This document shows, piece by piece, positions 1 through 5,909 of a DNA stretch of 9,399 nucleotides. The DNA lies in contig JAUWEX010000027.1 of the NCBI GenBank assembly GCA_030607235.1, positions 1 to 9,399 on the forward strand. The letters are read 5' to 3'. Origin of the DNA: Planctomycetota bacterium. Its GTDB lineage: Bacteria > Planctomycetota > B129-G9. The number at the start of each line of letters is the position of its first letter. The first letter of the stretch is position 1. A model generated the notes under the pieces. It was not told the DNA's origin and ran no database searches. It was given only the letters and a program-made list of their open reading frames with translations. The translations under genes and the position numbers were made by a program.

Positions 1-319
1 CGTTTGCGGCCATTATGGCGCCATGCTCGGTGAAAGCGTACGGCAGGTTAGGAGAGTATTTCAGTTTGAGGAGGTGGTCACAGTTTGTGATAACCTCGGT
101 CTTTTCCGCGTCCGTAAGTTGAAACATAAAATCAGCGGGAAAGCGATTCACGTTTCTTTTTACCGCCTGGTTTAACGCCCTGGTTGGCACGCCGAACATG
201 GCCGCGAGATCGCGGTCGAGCATGACCCTTTCTCTGCGCACCAGCAATATGCGGCGCTGCATCGTCTCCAATAGCGCTGGCCGGATTTCCTGTGCGGGCG
301 GCGTTTTCTTTTTCGGCAT
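1..319 (-). CDS. ORF6N-domain protein, N-terminal 106 residues (3' end beyond left edge)
   Basis: The minus strand is open from an ATG at 319-317 to the left edge with no stop. It reads MPKKKTPPAQEIRPALLETM, then RRILLVRRERVMLDRDLAAM, FGVPTRALNQAVKRN, RFPADFMFQLT and LPYAFTEHGAIMAA. These blocks (residues about 20-106) match the ORF6N domain, including VMLDRDLA, the LNQAVKRN helix, RFPxDFMFQLT and the LPYAFTEHG signature. ORF6N was first described in phage and viral regulatory or antirepressor proteins and is common as a stand-alone bacterial protein of unknown role, presumed to bind DNA. The start is supported by AGGAG (328-332, minus) eight bases upstream. The C-terminal half is not visible, so any second domain is unknown. 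The gene is divergent from rex and unlikely to belong to the hydrogenase system. Its codons end in A or T more often than those of the operon, so transfer from a phage or mobile element is possible. Family assignment is firm; function is not. Confidence 0.85.
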   Translation of the reverse strand, partial: MPKKKTPPAQEIRPALLETMQRRILLVRRERVMLDRDLAAMFGVPTRALNQAVKRNVNRFPADFMFQLTDAEKTEVITNCDHLLKLKYSPNLPYAFTEHGAIMAAN

Positions 320-381
320 GTGCGAGGCTCCTGTGTGGGGTGTGGCGGCGCGAACCCATCCCCTGACCAAGTTTTGTTTCC

Positions 382-387
382 ATTATG
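382..387 (-). promoter_or_regulatory. Possible -10 box for the ORF6N gene
   Basis: Read on the minus strand these bases are CATAAT, five of six matches to TATAAT, about 63 bases upstream of the ORF6N start and inside an A+T-rich patch. The best -35 at normal spacing (AGTACA, 405-410, 17-bp spacer) matches TTGACA at only three positions, so this is a weak candidate. Confidence 0.25.
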
Positions 388-438
388 ATTTTGCGCGCCG
401 GGATTGTACTAAACTTTATTCGCCAGCGCCAGCATGCA

Positions 439-453
439 GCGGGCAGTGCCCGC
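439..453. repeat. Short palindrome, GCGGGCA-G-TGCCCGC
   Basis: The arms GCGGGCA (439-445) and TGCCCGC (447-453) are perfect inverted complements around one base. As RNA the inner pairs would open into a larger loop, giving roughly a GCGGG/CCCGC stem. The GGGCAGTGCCC-type core resembles dispersed palindromic repeats of many bacterial genomes, but no second copy occurs in this window, so repeat status is unproven. No U-tract follows, which argues against a terminator. Confidence 0.5.
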
Positions 454-497
454 TCACAAACGTGAAGCGACCACATTCTCCGATACCCGCTCGCTGT

Positions 498-531
498 CTG
501 TCGCCCTTCGGCGACAGAAGCGCTTCGCTTC
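498..531. repeat. Two abutting hairpins upstream of the rex promoter
   Basis: The first is a perfect 8-bp stem, CTGTCGCC (498-505) with GGCGACAG (510-517), around a CTTC loop. The second, GAAGCG (517-522) with CGCTTC (526-531) around CTT, is a perfect 6-bp stem sharing base 517 with the first. The pair sits about 90 bases before the rex -35 box, in a divergent region where a terminator for either flanking gene would make no sense. It could be a REP-like intergenic element, part of an unannotated small RNA, or a remnant of an inserted element. The symmetry is certain; the role is unknown. Confidence 0.55.
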
Positions 532-607
532 CACCCACTAACAAATCTTGTAAGCCTGCTGTGTAATTGGCGGTCTTCCGCGCAGGCGCGAGTTGCATAA
601 AAAAGAT

Positions 608-625
608 TCGTTAAATGTTTGACAA
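608..625. promoter_or_regulatory. Candidate Rex operator overlapping the rex -35 box
   Basis: The 18-bp sequence TCGTTAA-ATGT-TTGACAA fits the Rex operator pattern TTGTTAAnnnnTTAACAA with one mismatch in each 7-base half. The spacer is the expected four bases. Its right half contains the TTGACA -35 hexamer (619-624), so a bound Rex dimer would block RNA polymerase. It lies 58 bases upstream of the start codon of a rex homologue, which fits the common autoregulation of rex genes. The two halves match each other at five of seven positions, so the site is imperfect. That this particular Rex binds here is inference, because its recognition helix is not the usual one. Confidence 0.6.
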
Positions 626-646
626 ACGTCTTTTGTCCTTTATACT
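619..646 (+). promoter_or_regulatory. Sigma70-type promoter for the rex-hyd-hyp operon
   Basis: A consensus -35 TTGACA (619-624) is followed by a 16-bp spacer and a -10 TATACT (641-646, five of six). Transcription would begin near 653, leaving a leader of about 30 bases before the rex ATG at 683. It is the strongest promoter-like sequence I see in the window. The gap between rex and hydB is only 40 bases and holds no comparable pair, so this promoter probably serves the whole plus-strand operon. Confidence 0.75.
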
Positions 647-682
647 GCAAACCCTTTTTCGAGAACAAGGCGAGTTTCGCAA

Positions 683-1348
683 ATGACCAAGACGATCCCT
701 GAATCCGTCGTAGAGCGGTTTCCAAAATACCTCGCGCTTGTGCAGGCTTTGCTCGAAGACAACAAGCAGTGGGTGTCTTCGGCGGAGATTGCGCGGGCGC
801 TGGACCTGACCAGTTCCACGGTGCGGCAGGACCTGTCGTATCTGGACTACCGGGGAGTTGCGAACCGGGGTTACGAAATCGAGAATCTGGACGAAGCGCT
901 TACGGGCGTGCTGGGTTTGAACGAGGGCCTTAACGTGCTGATCGTCGGCGCGGGCAATCTGGGCCGCGCGCTGACGCTTCACGGGCGGTTCCAGCAGAAG
1001 GGTTTTAACATTCGCGCGGTCATCGACTCGGAGCCTGCGCTTATCGGCGAGGCCGTTGGCAGTCTGGTGATTGAGGGGATGGATATTCTGCAGAAAGTTG
1101 TGCAGAGCAGGAACATAGATGTCGGCATCATCGCGGCGCCGCCCGACGTAGCGCAGGAGATAACTGGCAAACTGGTGCTTGCCGGAGTGCGCGGAATACT
1201 GAACATGTCGGGTCAGCCGGTACACGCGCCTCAGGGCGTGCCGGTGGTCAACGTGCGGCTGCTGGCCAGTCTGCAACAACTCGCGTATGCGATTAAAGTT
1301 GCGGACAACAAGAACGATAAAGACGGGTTGCAGAGGCGACCCGATTAA
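683..1348 (+). CDS. rex: Redox-sensing transcriptional repressor, Rex family
   Basis: This 221-residue protein has the Rex layout: an N-terminal winged-helix DNA-binding domain (about 1-75), a Rossmann NAD(H)-binding domain (about 80-190) and a C-terminal helix that swaps in the dimer. Visible motifs are SSAEIARALDLTSSTVRQDL (32-51), VGAGNLGRAL (88-97), the acidic end of beta-2 at VIDS (D115), IIAAPP (149-154) and a Rex-type block from GILNMSG (171-177) through VPVVNVRL. Length is normal for the family (about 205-220). Rex proteins bind operators when NAD+ dominates and release them when NADH rises. The start is set by the promoter and by homology; AAGG at 667-670 is a poorly spaced Shine-Dalgarno. 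It leads an operon for an NAD(P)-linked hydrogenase and has a Rex-like operator in its own promoter, so it probably controls both. Odd: VRQDLSYLDYRGVANRGY (48-64) departs from the usual Rex RKDLSxFGxFGxRGxGY. Confidence 0.88.
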   Translation: MTKTIPESVVERFPKYLALVQALLEDNKQWVSSAEIARALDLTSSTVRQDLSYLDYRGVANRGYEIENLDEALTGVLGLNEGLNVLIVGAGNLGRALTLHGRFQQKGFNIRAVIDSEPALIGEAVGSLVIEGMDILQKVVQSRNIDVGIIAAPPDVAQEITGKLVLAGVRGILNMSGQPVHAPQGVPVVNVRLLASLQQLAYAIKVADNKNDKDGLQRRPD

Positions 1349-1377
1349 TAGCGTTGTTTCGTCACCGGGATTTCGAT

Positions 1378-1382
1378 AGGAG
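1378..1382 (+). promoter_or_regulatory. Ribosome binding site of hydB
   Basis: AGGAG lies six bases before the ATG at 1389 and fixes that start. The 40-base rex-hydB gap otherwise shows no terminator and no convincing promoter. Confidence 0.75.
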
Positions 1383-1388
1383 TTCTCA

Positions 1389-2411
1389 ATGAGTGTGAAG
1401 AAACTTGACAAGAAGGCTCTGAATTCATGGGTGGAATCTCTTGTCGCCGGACAGAAGGTTTTCGGCGTCCAGGCCAAAGGCGAGCGCTTCGCCTTCGCCG
1501 AGTTGACCGATGCCTCGGCGCTGCGTCTGGACTACGACGTAACCATGCTGCCGCCCAAGAAGTATTTTCTGCCACAGCGGGAAGACCTGCTGACCTTCAA
1601 ACGAAGCGGCGGGCACGAGAGCGTGATCGAGTGCGATCCGTTCGTGCTGCTCGGCGTTCATCCGTATGATTTCGTCGCCATCAGGCAGATGGATGCGATC
1701 TTCGAGAAAGACAACGACGACATCCACTACAAGGCCCGCCGCAACGCCGCGACCATCGTGGTCTGCGACGTGCAGAACGCCTCGGAAAACGTGTTTGCCG
1801 GCTGCATGAACGGCGCGGTCGTCGAAGACGGCTACGACGTTCTGATTACCGGGATCGGCAAGGACTACCTCCTCGACGCCGGTACCGAGAAGGGAGAGGC
1901 GCTGTTGCACGGAGTCGGCGCGCCCGACGCCCGGGCAGAGGACATGGCCGAACGCAGCAAGGTGTGGGAGGCCAACAAGGCCGCGCTCAAGAAGCACGAA
2001 CTGAAGTGCGCGCCGGCGGACCTGCCCAAACTGCTGGGTTCTTCGGAAGAGCATCCGGTCTGGGCCGAGAAGGCCGAGGGGTGTTTCTCGTGCGGTTCGT
2101 GCAACCTGGTCTGTCCGACGTGTTACTGTTTCGACGTGCAGGACGAGATCGACTGGAACATGGACAGCGGCAGGCGTTACCGCTGCTGGGACGGCTGTAT
2201 GCTAACCAACTTCGCCACGGTAACGGGCAACCACAATTTCCGCCCGAAAGTCGAAGACCGCTACCGTCACCGTTATTACAGAAAAGGAAAGTACATCCCC
2301 GAAAAGATCGGCGAGATTTCCTGTGTGGGTTGCGGCCGCTGCATAACCGCATGCGTCGCCAAGATCGCCAACCCGGTCGAAATATACAACAGACTGTTGG
2401 AGGGCAAGTAA
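1389..2411 (+). CDS. hydB: Group 3b [NiFe]-hydrogenase beta subunit (sulfhydrogenase HydB / AsrA-like), 4Fe-4S
   Basis: The 340-residue protein is the iron-sulfur electron-transfer subunit of a soluble NAD(P)-linked hydrogenase, homologous to HydB of Pyrococcus sulfhydrogenase and AsrA of anaerobic sulfite reductase. The N-terminal part has the family blocks MLPPKKYFLPQRE and a GVHPYD segment (near 90). Two ferredoxin-like motifs follow: C232-x2-C235-x2-C238-x3-C242-P, continued by C245 and C247, and C312-x2-C315-x2-C318-x3-C322. Between them lie RCWDGC (C266, C270) and TGNHNFRPKVEDRYRHRYY, matching the conserved GGHNFRPxxxDRxRxRY stretch of HydB. In the second motif the usual proline after the fourth cysteine is V323, and the GVHxxD segment has Y where archaeal HydB has C; both look tolerable. 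It probably passes electrons between HydG and HydD. It follows rex by 40 bases, and its stop overlaps the hydG start by one base (TAATG). The hydG-hydD-hydA context makes sulfite reductase unlikely. Confidence 0.9.
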   Translation: MSVKKLDKKALNSWVESLVAGQKVFGVQAKGERFAFAELTDASALRLDYDVTMLPPKKYFLPQREDLLTFKRSGGHESVIECDPFVLLGVHPYDFVAIRQMDAIFEKDNDDIHYKARRNAATIVVCDVQNASENVFAGCMNGAVVEDGYDVLITGIGKDYLLDAGTEKGEALLHGVGAPDARAEDMAERSKVWEANKAALKKHELKCAPADLPKLLGSSEEHPVWAEKAEGCFSCGSCNLVCPTCYCFDVQDEIDWNMDSGRRYRCWDGCMLTNFATVTGNHNFRPKVEDRYRHRYYRKGKYIPEKIGEISCVGCGRCITACVAKIANPVEIYNRLLEGK

Positions 2412-3325
2412 TGACTGATAAATGCCAAGGCAACGGCGGCAAAGACATCTACCTGCCGGAAATGGCCACGATCAAAAAGGTAGAGCCGCTGACGGAGATG
2501 GAGATGCTCTTCGACATCGCGCTTGATTCCGGCGAGGAACTGGGACACATGCCCGGGCAGTTCGCCGAGATATCGCTGCCCGGTATCGGCGAAGCGCCGA
2601 TCTCCATATCGTCTTCGCCCACGACCAAAGGGATGTTCCAGATGGGCATCCGCAAGGTGGGCAACCTGACAAATCACCTGCACAACCTCAAGCCCGGCGA
2701 CAAGGTCGGCATCCGCGGGCCGTTCGGCACGAGTTTTCCGGTCGACACGGCGATGAAAGGCAAAGACATCCTCTTCATCGCCGGCGGCATCGGCCTCGTT
2801 CCGCTGCGCTCCGCGATTCACTACGTTCTGGCCAACCGCGACGACTACGGCCACGTATACATCCTGTTCGGCACCAAGACACCCGCCGACAGGCTCTACC
2901 TCGAAGAGTTGGAAGAGTGGGGCAGCCGCAACGACATCACCTTTATGGAAACCGTCGACAAGGGCGACAGCGACTGGAAGGGCAGCCAGGGCGTAATCAC
3001 CACGCTGATGCAGCCCGCCACGAGCGTCGACCCCAAGAGCACGGTGCAGGTCGGTATGGACGTGTCCGGCAACATGCCCGGCCTCGACCTCGTGCCCAAG
3101 AACACAGTAGCGCTAATCTGCGGCCCGCCGATCATGTACAAGTTCGTGCTGATCGAGTTGAAGAAACTGGGCGTGCCGTTCGAGAACGTCTACATCTCGC
3201 TCGAACGCCTTATGAAATGCGGCGTCGGCAAGTGCGGTCACTGCCAGATCAACGGGCTATACGCCTGCCAGGACGGCGCGGTGATGAAATACTCCGATGT
3301 CATCGACGTTAAGGAGGCCATATAA
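2411..3325 (+). CDS. hydG: Group 3b [NiFe]-hydrogenase gamma subunit (HydG), FAD/NAD(P)-binding, 2Fe-2S
   Basis: This 304-residue protein is the diaphorase subunit that exchanges electrons with NAD(P)(H). It belongs to the ferredoxin-NADP reductase/PyrK superfamily. An N-terminal FAD-binding barrel (about 10-110) contains PGQFAEISLPGIGEAPISIS (FAD site around P63-S65) and RKVGNLTNHLHNLKPGD. The nucleotide domain follows with FIAGGIGLVPLRS (122-134) and CGPPIMYKF (237-245). The C-terminal cluster motif C270-x4-C275-x2-C278-x7-C286, in ERLMKCGVGKCGHC, should hold a [2Fe-2S] centre as in PyrK and HydG. Order and wording match Pyrococcus HydG closely. The open frame extends upstream inside hydB, but ATG 2411 is the start: GGAGGG (2399-2404) lies six bases ahead and homology begins just after it. 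The sequence alone does not tell me NAD from NADP preference. Its stop directly abuts the hydD ATG. Confidence 0.92.
   Translation: MTDKCQGNGGKDIYLPEMATIKKVEPLTEMEMLFDIALDSGEELGHMPGQFAEISLPGIGEAPISISSSPTTKGMFQMGIRKVGNLTNHLHNLKPGDKVGIRGPFGTSFPVDTAMKGKDILFIAGGIGLVPLRSAIHYVLANRDDYGHVYILFGTKTPADRLYLEELEEWGSRNDITFMETVDKGDSDWKGSQGVITTLMQPATSVDPKSTVQVGMDVSGNMPGLDLVPKNTVALICGPPIMYKFVLIELKKLGVPFENVYISLERLMKCGVGKCGHCQINGLYACQDGAVMKYSDVIDVKEAI
3311..3317 (+). promoter_or_regulatory. Ribosome binding site of hydD
   Basis: AAGGAGG is a near-perfect anti-16S complement eight bases before the hydD ATG at 3326. It lies inside the last codons of hydG and supports high, coupled translation of the small subunit. 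Confidence 0.75.
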
Positions 3326-4072
3326 ATGAGCAAGCCAAGAGTTGCCATATTCGACTTCGCGTGCTGCGAAGGCTGCCAGTTACAGATCGTCAACCTCGAA
3401 GAAGAGATCATCGACCTCGTAACGCTGGTGGACGTCGTGGAGTGGCGCGAAGCGATGAGCGAGCAAAGCGAAGAATACGACATCGCCATAATCGAAGGCT
3501 CCATCACGCGGCCGCAGGATGAAGAGCGCCTCAAAGAGATCCGCGAGCGCGCCAAGATCCTCATCGCGCTGGGCGCCTGCGCGGTTACGGGCGGCATCAA
3601 TAAACTCAAGAACAACTTCGATCTCGAAGACGTAAAGAAGTGCGTCTACGGCAAAGACGCCGCAATGCCGCATCTCGACACGGCCATGACCAAGGCCGTC
3701 GGCGAGGTCGTCAAGGTCGATTTCGTCGTGCCCGGCTGTCCGATCAACCGCGCGGAATTCGCTGTCATCGTGCGCAGCCTGGCGCTGGGCAAGACCCCGG
3801 TTCTGCCTACGTACCCGGTCTGCGTCGAATGCAAGATGCGCGAAAACGGCTGTCGGTTCGAATACGACGAGATTTGCCTCGGCCCGATAACGCGCGCCGG
3901 CTGCGACGCGCCGTGCCCTTCCGCGGGCCACTGGTGTTACGGCTGCCGCGGCTACGTCGACGATCCCAACGTCAACGCCGCCAAAGACATTTTGGAAAAA
4001 TACGGCAAGACCATTGACGACCTGAAAAGTAAAATGCTTCTCTTCAACAGCAAACAGGAGCCAACGCTATGA
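3326..4072 (+). CDS. hydD: Group 3b [NiFe]-hydrogenase small (delta) subunit
   Basis: This 248-residue electron-transfer subunit partners HydA and belongs to the NADH:ubiquinone oxidoreductase 20-kDa-like family. The proximal [4Fe-4S] ligands are visible as C14-x2-C17 in ACCEGCQLQ, C85 in ALGACAVTGG and C138 in PGCPINRAEF. The C-terminal part holds eight more cysteines: C166, C169, C176, C184, C193, C197, C204 and C207, including CLGPITRAGC and CYGCRGYV. This is the group 3b pattern for two further [4Fe-4S] clusters. There is no Tat or Sec signal, so the enzyme should be cytoplasmic, unlike periplasmic uptake hydrogenases whose small subunit begins with a twin-arginine leader. It starts immediately after hydG behind a strong AAGGAGG, and its TGA overlaps the hydA ATG (ATGA). 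Length and cysteine spacing look intact. Confidence 0.92.
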   Translation: MSKPRVAIFDFACCEGCQLQIVNLEEEIIDLVTLVDVVEWREAMSEQSEEYDIAIIEGSITRPQDEERLKEIRERAKILIALGACAVTGGINKLKNNFDLEDVKKCVYGKDAAMPHLDTAMTKAVGEVVKVDFVVPGCPINRAEFAVIVRSLALGKTPVLPTYPVCVECKMRENGCRFEYDEICLGPITRAGCDAPCPSAGHWCYGCRGYVDDPNVNAAKDILEKYGKTIDDLKSKMLLFNSKQEPTL

Positions 4073-5370
4073 GCCAGGCTATTGATATCAACGTACACCA
4101 CGTAACCCGCGTCGAAGGCCACGGCAACATAGTCGTCAGGGCCAAGGACGGGACCGTAGAAAAAGTCCAGTGGCAGGTACCCGAAGCGCCGCGCTTCTTC
4201 GAGGCGATGGTGCGCGGTCGCACCTGGGACGAGATCCAGCCGATCACCTGCCGCATCTGCGGTATCTGCTCGATATCGCACTCGCTGGCCTCGGTACGGA
4301 CTACCGAAGCCGCGATGGGCATCGTGCCCACCGAGCAGACCAACAAACTCAGGCTCCTGGCGCACTGCTCCGAGCAGATGCAGAGCCACAGCCTGCACGT
4401 CGGCTACCTCGTCGCGCCGGATCTGCTGGGCGTCAAGTCCGTCGTGCCCCTCGTCTCGACCCACCTGGACGTGGTCAAGACGATCATCAGAATCCACAGG
4501 GTCGCCAACCGGTGGTCGGACCTCATCGCGGGCCGCACCACCCACCCGCTGACGCTGGTGCCGGGCGGCTTCCCGATCCCGTTCAACGAGAATGACCTCA
4601 GGGAACTCAAAAAGACCATCGTCGAGACGACCGTCCCCGATCTCAAGGCCGTGGCGGATGTCGTGCTAAGCGTGGCGGACAAACTGCCCGCCTTCGAGAG
4701 GCCGACCGAATACATTTCGGTTTCGACCCCCGATTATTACTCGTTCTACGACGGCGACATCGTCAGCACCGACACCGACGAACGCGTGCCGACCAGCGAA
4801 TTCGAGCGCGTCGTCAACGAATACGTCGTGCCGCAGTCGACCGCCAAGTATTGCAAGTGGCATCGCGATTCCTTCGCGGTCGGGGCGCTGGCGCGTTTCA
4901 ACAACAACGCCGACCAACTTCTGCCGCTGGCGACATCCATCGCCGGGAAGTTCGGCCTCAAGAAGGGCAACTGCAACCCGTACATGAACAACGTCGCACA
5001 GATCGTCGAGATGGTGCAGGTGTGCGAACACACCCTGCAACTCATCGACGAGGTGCTGACCGCGGGCCTCAAGACCGAACCGCGCAAGGTCGAGGTCAAG
5101 GCCGGCACGGGCGTGGGCTGTGTCGAAGCGCCGCGCGGCATCCTTTTCCATAAGTACACCTACGACGAAAAGGGTATCTGCACGGGCGCCAACATCTGCA
5201 TCCCGACCAACGAGAACCACGCCAACATCCAGAAAGACTTCGAGGCCCTCGTACCCCAGTTCATTGACCGGGGACAGGACGAACTCACACTCTTGCTCGA
5301 GATGCTCGTGCGCTCGTACGACCCGTGCATCTCGTGCTCGGCGCACTACCTGGACGTTAAATTCGTATAA
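4069..5370 (+). CDS. hydA: Group 3b [NiFe]-hydrogenase large (alpha) catalytic subunit
   Basis: The 433-residue catalytic subunit carries the Ni-Fe(CN)2CO centre and interconverts H2 with protons and electrons. The N-terminal block VTRVEGHGNI has the conserved E16. The L1 motif is C61-R-I-C64-G-I-C67-x3-H71; C64 and C67 are the first pair of metal ligands. The L2 motif near the end is D418-P-C420-I-S-C423-S-A-H426 and supplies the second pair. Cleavage after H426 by the endoprotease would remove a seven-residue tail, YLDVKFV, so HydA should be made as a precursor. Length fits archaeal and bacterial HydA (about 420-430). Group 3b rests on the beta-gamma-delta-alpha gene order and on HydB and HydG; group 3d (Hox) would bring HoxF and HoxU, and 3c would bring Hdr or MvhD. 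Translation is coupled to hydD by a 4-base overlap with AGGAG at 4056-4060. All four ligand cysteines are present, so the enzyme looks active. Confidence 0.95.
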   Translation: MSQAIDINVHHVTRVEGHGNIVVRAKDGTVEKVQWQVPEAPRFFEAMVRGRTWDEIQPITCRICGICSISHSLASVRTTEAAMGIVPTEQTNKLRLLAHCSEQMQSHSLHVGYLVAPDLLGVKSVVPLVSTHLDVVKTIIRIHRVANRWSDLIAGRTTHPLTLVPGGFPIPFNENDLRELKKTIVETTVPDLKAVADVVLSVADKLPAFERPTEYISVSTPDYYSFYDGDIVSTDTDERVPTSEFERVVNEYVVPQSTAKYCKWHRDSFAVGALARFNNNADQLLPLATSIAGKFGLKKGNCNPYMNNVAQIVEMVQVCEHTLQLIDEVLTAGLKTEPRKVEVKAGTGVGCVEAPRGILFHKYTYDEKGICTGANICIPTNENHANIQKDFEALVPQFIDRGQDELTLLLEMLVRSYDPCISCSAHYLDVKFV

Positions 5371-5386
5371 ACCGACTGAATCCGAA

Positions 5387-5419
5387 AGAATTGCCCCGCC
5401 CGCACGGCGGGGCAGTTCT
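5387..5419 (+). other. Strong intercistronic stem-loop between hydA and the maturation genes
   Basis: AGAATTGCCCCGCC (5387-5400) pairs with GGCGGGGCAGTTCT (5406-5419) over 14 positions with one G-U wobble, around a CGCAC loop. It starts 16 bases after the hydA stop and ends 22 bases before the next start. The base of the stem is A+U rich and its centre is G+C rich. No U-run follows, so it is not a classical Rho-independent terminator. A hairpin here commonly protects the upstream mRNA from 3' exonucleases or causes partial termination. Either would give more HydBGDA than maturation protein, a useful ratio since maturases act catalytically. Confidence 0.7.
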
Positions 5420-5441
5420 GCCAATACCGCAGGGCGCAAAA

Positions 5442-5909
5442 ATGAACGAAACCGTGATAATCGGCCTGGGCAGCCCGCTGATGAGCGACGAGGGCGTCGG
5501 CGTACACCTGCTGCGCAAACTCGAAGCGCGGCAGGAGGAATTTCCCGGCGTCGATTTCGTCGACCTCGGTACCGCCGGCGCGCGCGTCTTGCACGCAATC
5601 GCCGGACGGCGCAAGGCTATCTTCGTGGACTGCGCGTTCATGGACGAAGCGCCCGGAACCCTCCGCCGCTTCTCGCCCGATGAGGTCCAAACGCAAAAGC
5701 GCCTCCCGCGCATGTCGCTGCACGAAGGCGACCTGCTGAAATTTCTCGAACTCTCGCGCAAGATCGGCGAGGCCCCCGAAGAGGTCGTGATCTTCGGCAT
5801 CCAGCCAGAGAGCCTGGAACAGGGCGAGACGCTTTCGCTGACGCTGGCATCCAACATGGACCGCTACATCGCCGCAATCGCCGAAGAAATCAGGGCCGCA
5901 GATGCATGA
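5442..5909 (+). CDS. [NiFe]-hydrogenase maturation endoprotease, HyaD/HybD family
   Basis: This 155-residue protein matches the nickel-dependent proteases that clip the large-subunit C-terminus once nickel is inserted. Motifs are IIGLGSPLMSDEGVGVHLL (6-24), VDLGTAG (40-46), AIFVDCAF (59-66), MSLHEGD (91-97) and IFGIQPESLEQGETLS (117-132). The three nickel-contacting residues of E. coli HybD (E16, D62, H93) are matched by E17, D63 and H94. The likely substrate is HydA, cut after H426. The frame can be extended to a TTG at 5391, but those 17 codons lie in the hairpin and resemble nothing; ATG 5442 has AGGG (5431-5434) seven bases ahead and places the GLGSP motif where the family has it. Its end overlaps hypA by eight bases. 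I give no symbol because names differ between systems (hyaD, hybD, hoxW, frxA). Confidence 0.92.
   Translation: MNETVIIGLGSPLMSDEGVGVHLLRKLEARQEEFPGVDFVDLGTAGARVLHAIAGRRKAIFVDCAFMDEAPGTLRRFSPDEVQTQKRLPRMSLHEGDLLKFLELSRKIGEAPEEVVIFGIQPESLEQGETLSLTLASNMDRYIAAIAEEIRAADA

Larger units (their letters stand above)
320..682. other. Divergent intergenic region between the ORF6N gene and rex
   Basis: These 363 bases separate two genes transcribed away from each other. They must hold both promoters and no terminator for either gene. The rex-proximal part (about 600-660) is A+T rich and carries the promoter and a Rex-like operator. The middle (about 439-590) is G+C rich and full of short palindromes: 439-453, 498-517, 517-531 and a weak CGCGC-AG-GCGCG at 579-590. 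The ORF6N-proximal part (about 360-420) is A+T rich and contains a possible minus-strand -10 box. Open frames crossing it on either strand resemble no protein family I know and I do not accept them as genes. Confidence 0.7.

Noticed and set aside
78..90. Palindrome TCACA-GTT-TGTGA as a possible regulator site
   Set aside because: It lies inside ORF6N codons for a conserved part of the protein, and the arm order is opposite to that of a Rex site. Probably chance.
132..725. A 197-codon minus-strand frame and a 122-codon plus-strand frame (198-566) across the divergent region
   Set aside because: Both overlap the ORF6N coding sequence in other frames, run through palindromes and promoters, and give low-complexity translations without family motifs.
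611..1477. A 288-codon minus-strand frame opposite rex
   Set aside because: It runs through the rex promoter and the whole rex gene and its product resembles nothing; rex has clear domain evidence.
1964..2410. Upstream extension of hydG within hydB
   Set aside because: The added residues are a frame shadow of hydB; ATG 2411 has GGAGGG at good spacing and begins where HydG homology begins.
5387..5419. The hydA-protease hairpin as a Rho-independent terminator
   Set aside because: No U-run follows the stem, and essential maturation genes continue in the same direction without a clear promoter of their own.
5391..5441. A TTG start adding 17 residues to the maturation protease
   Set aside because: The extension lies within the 14-bp hairpin, has no ribosome site and is absent from the family; ATG 5442 fits motif spacing.
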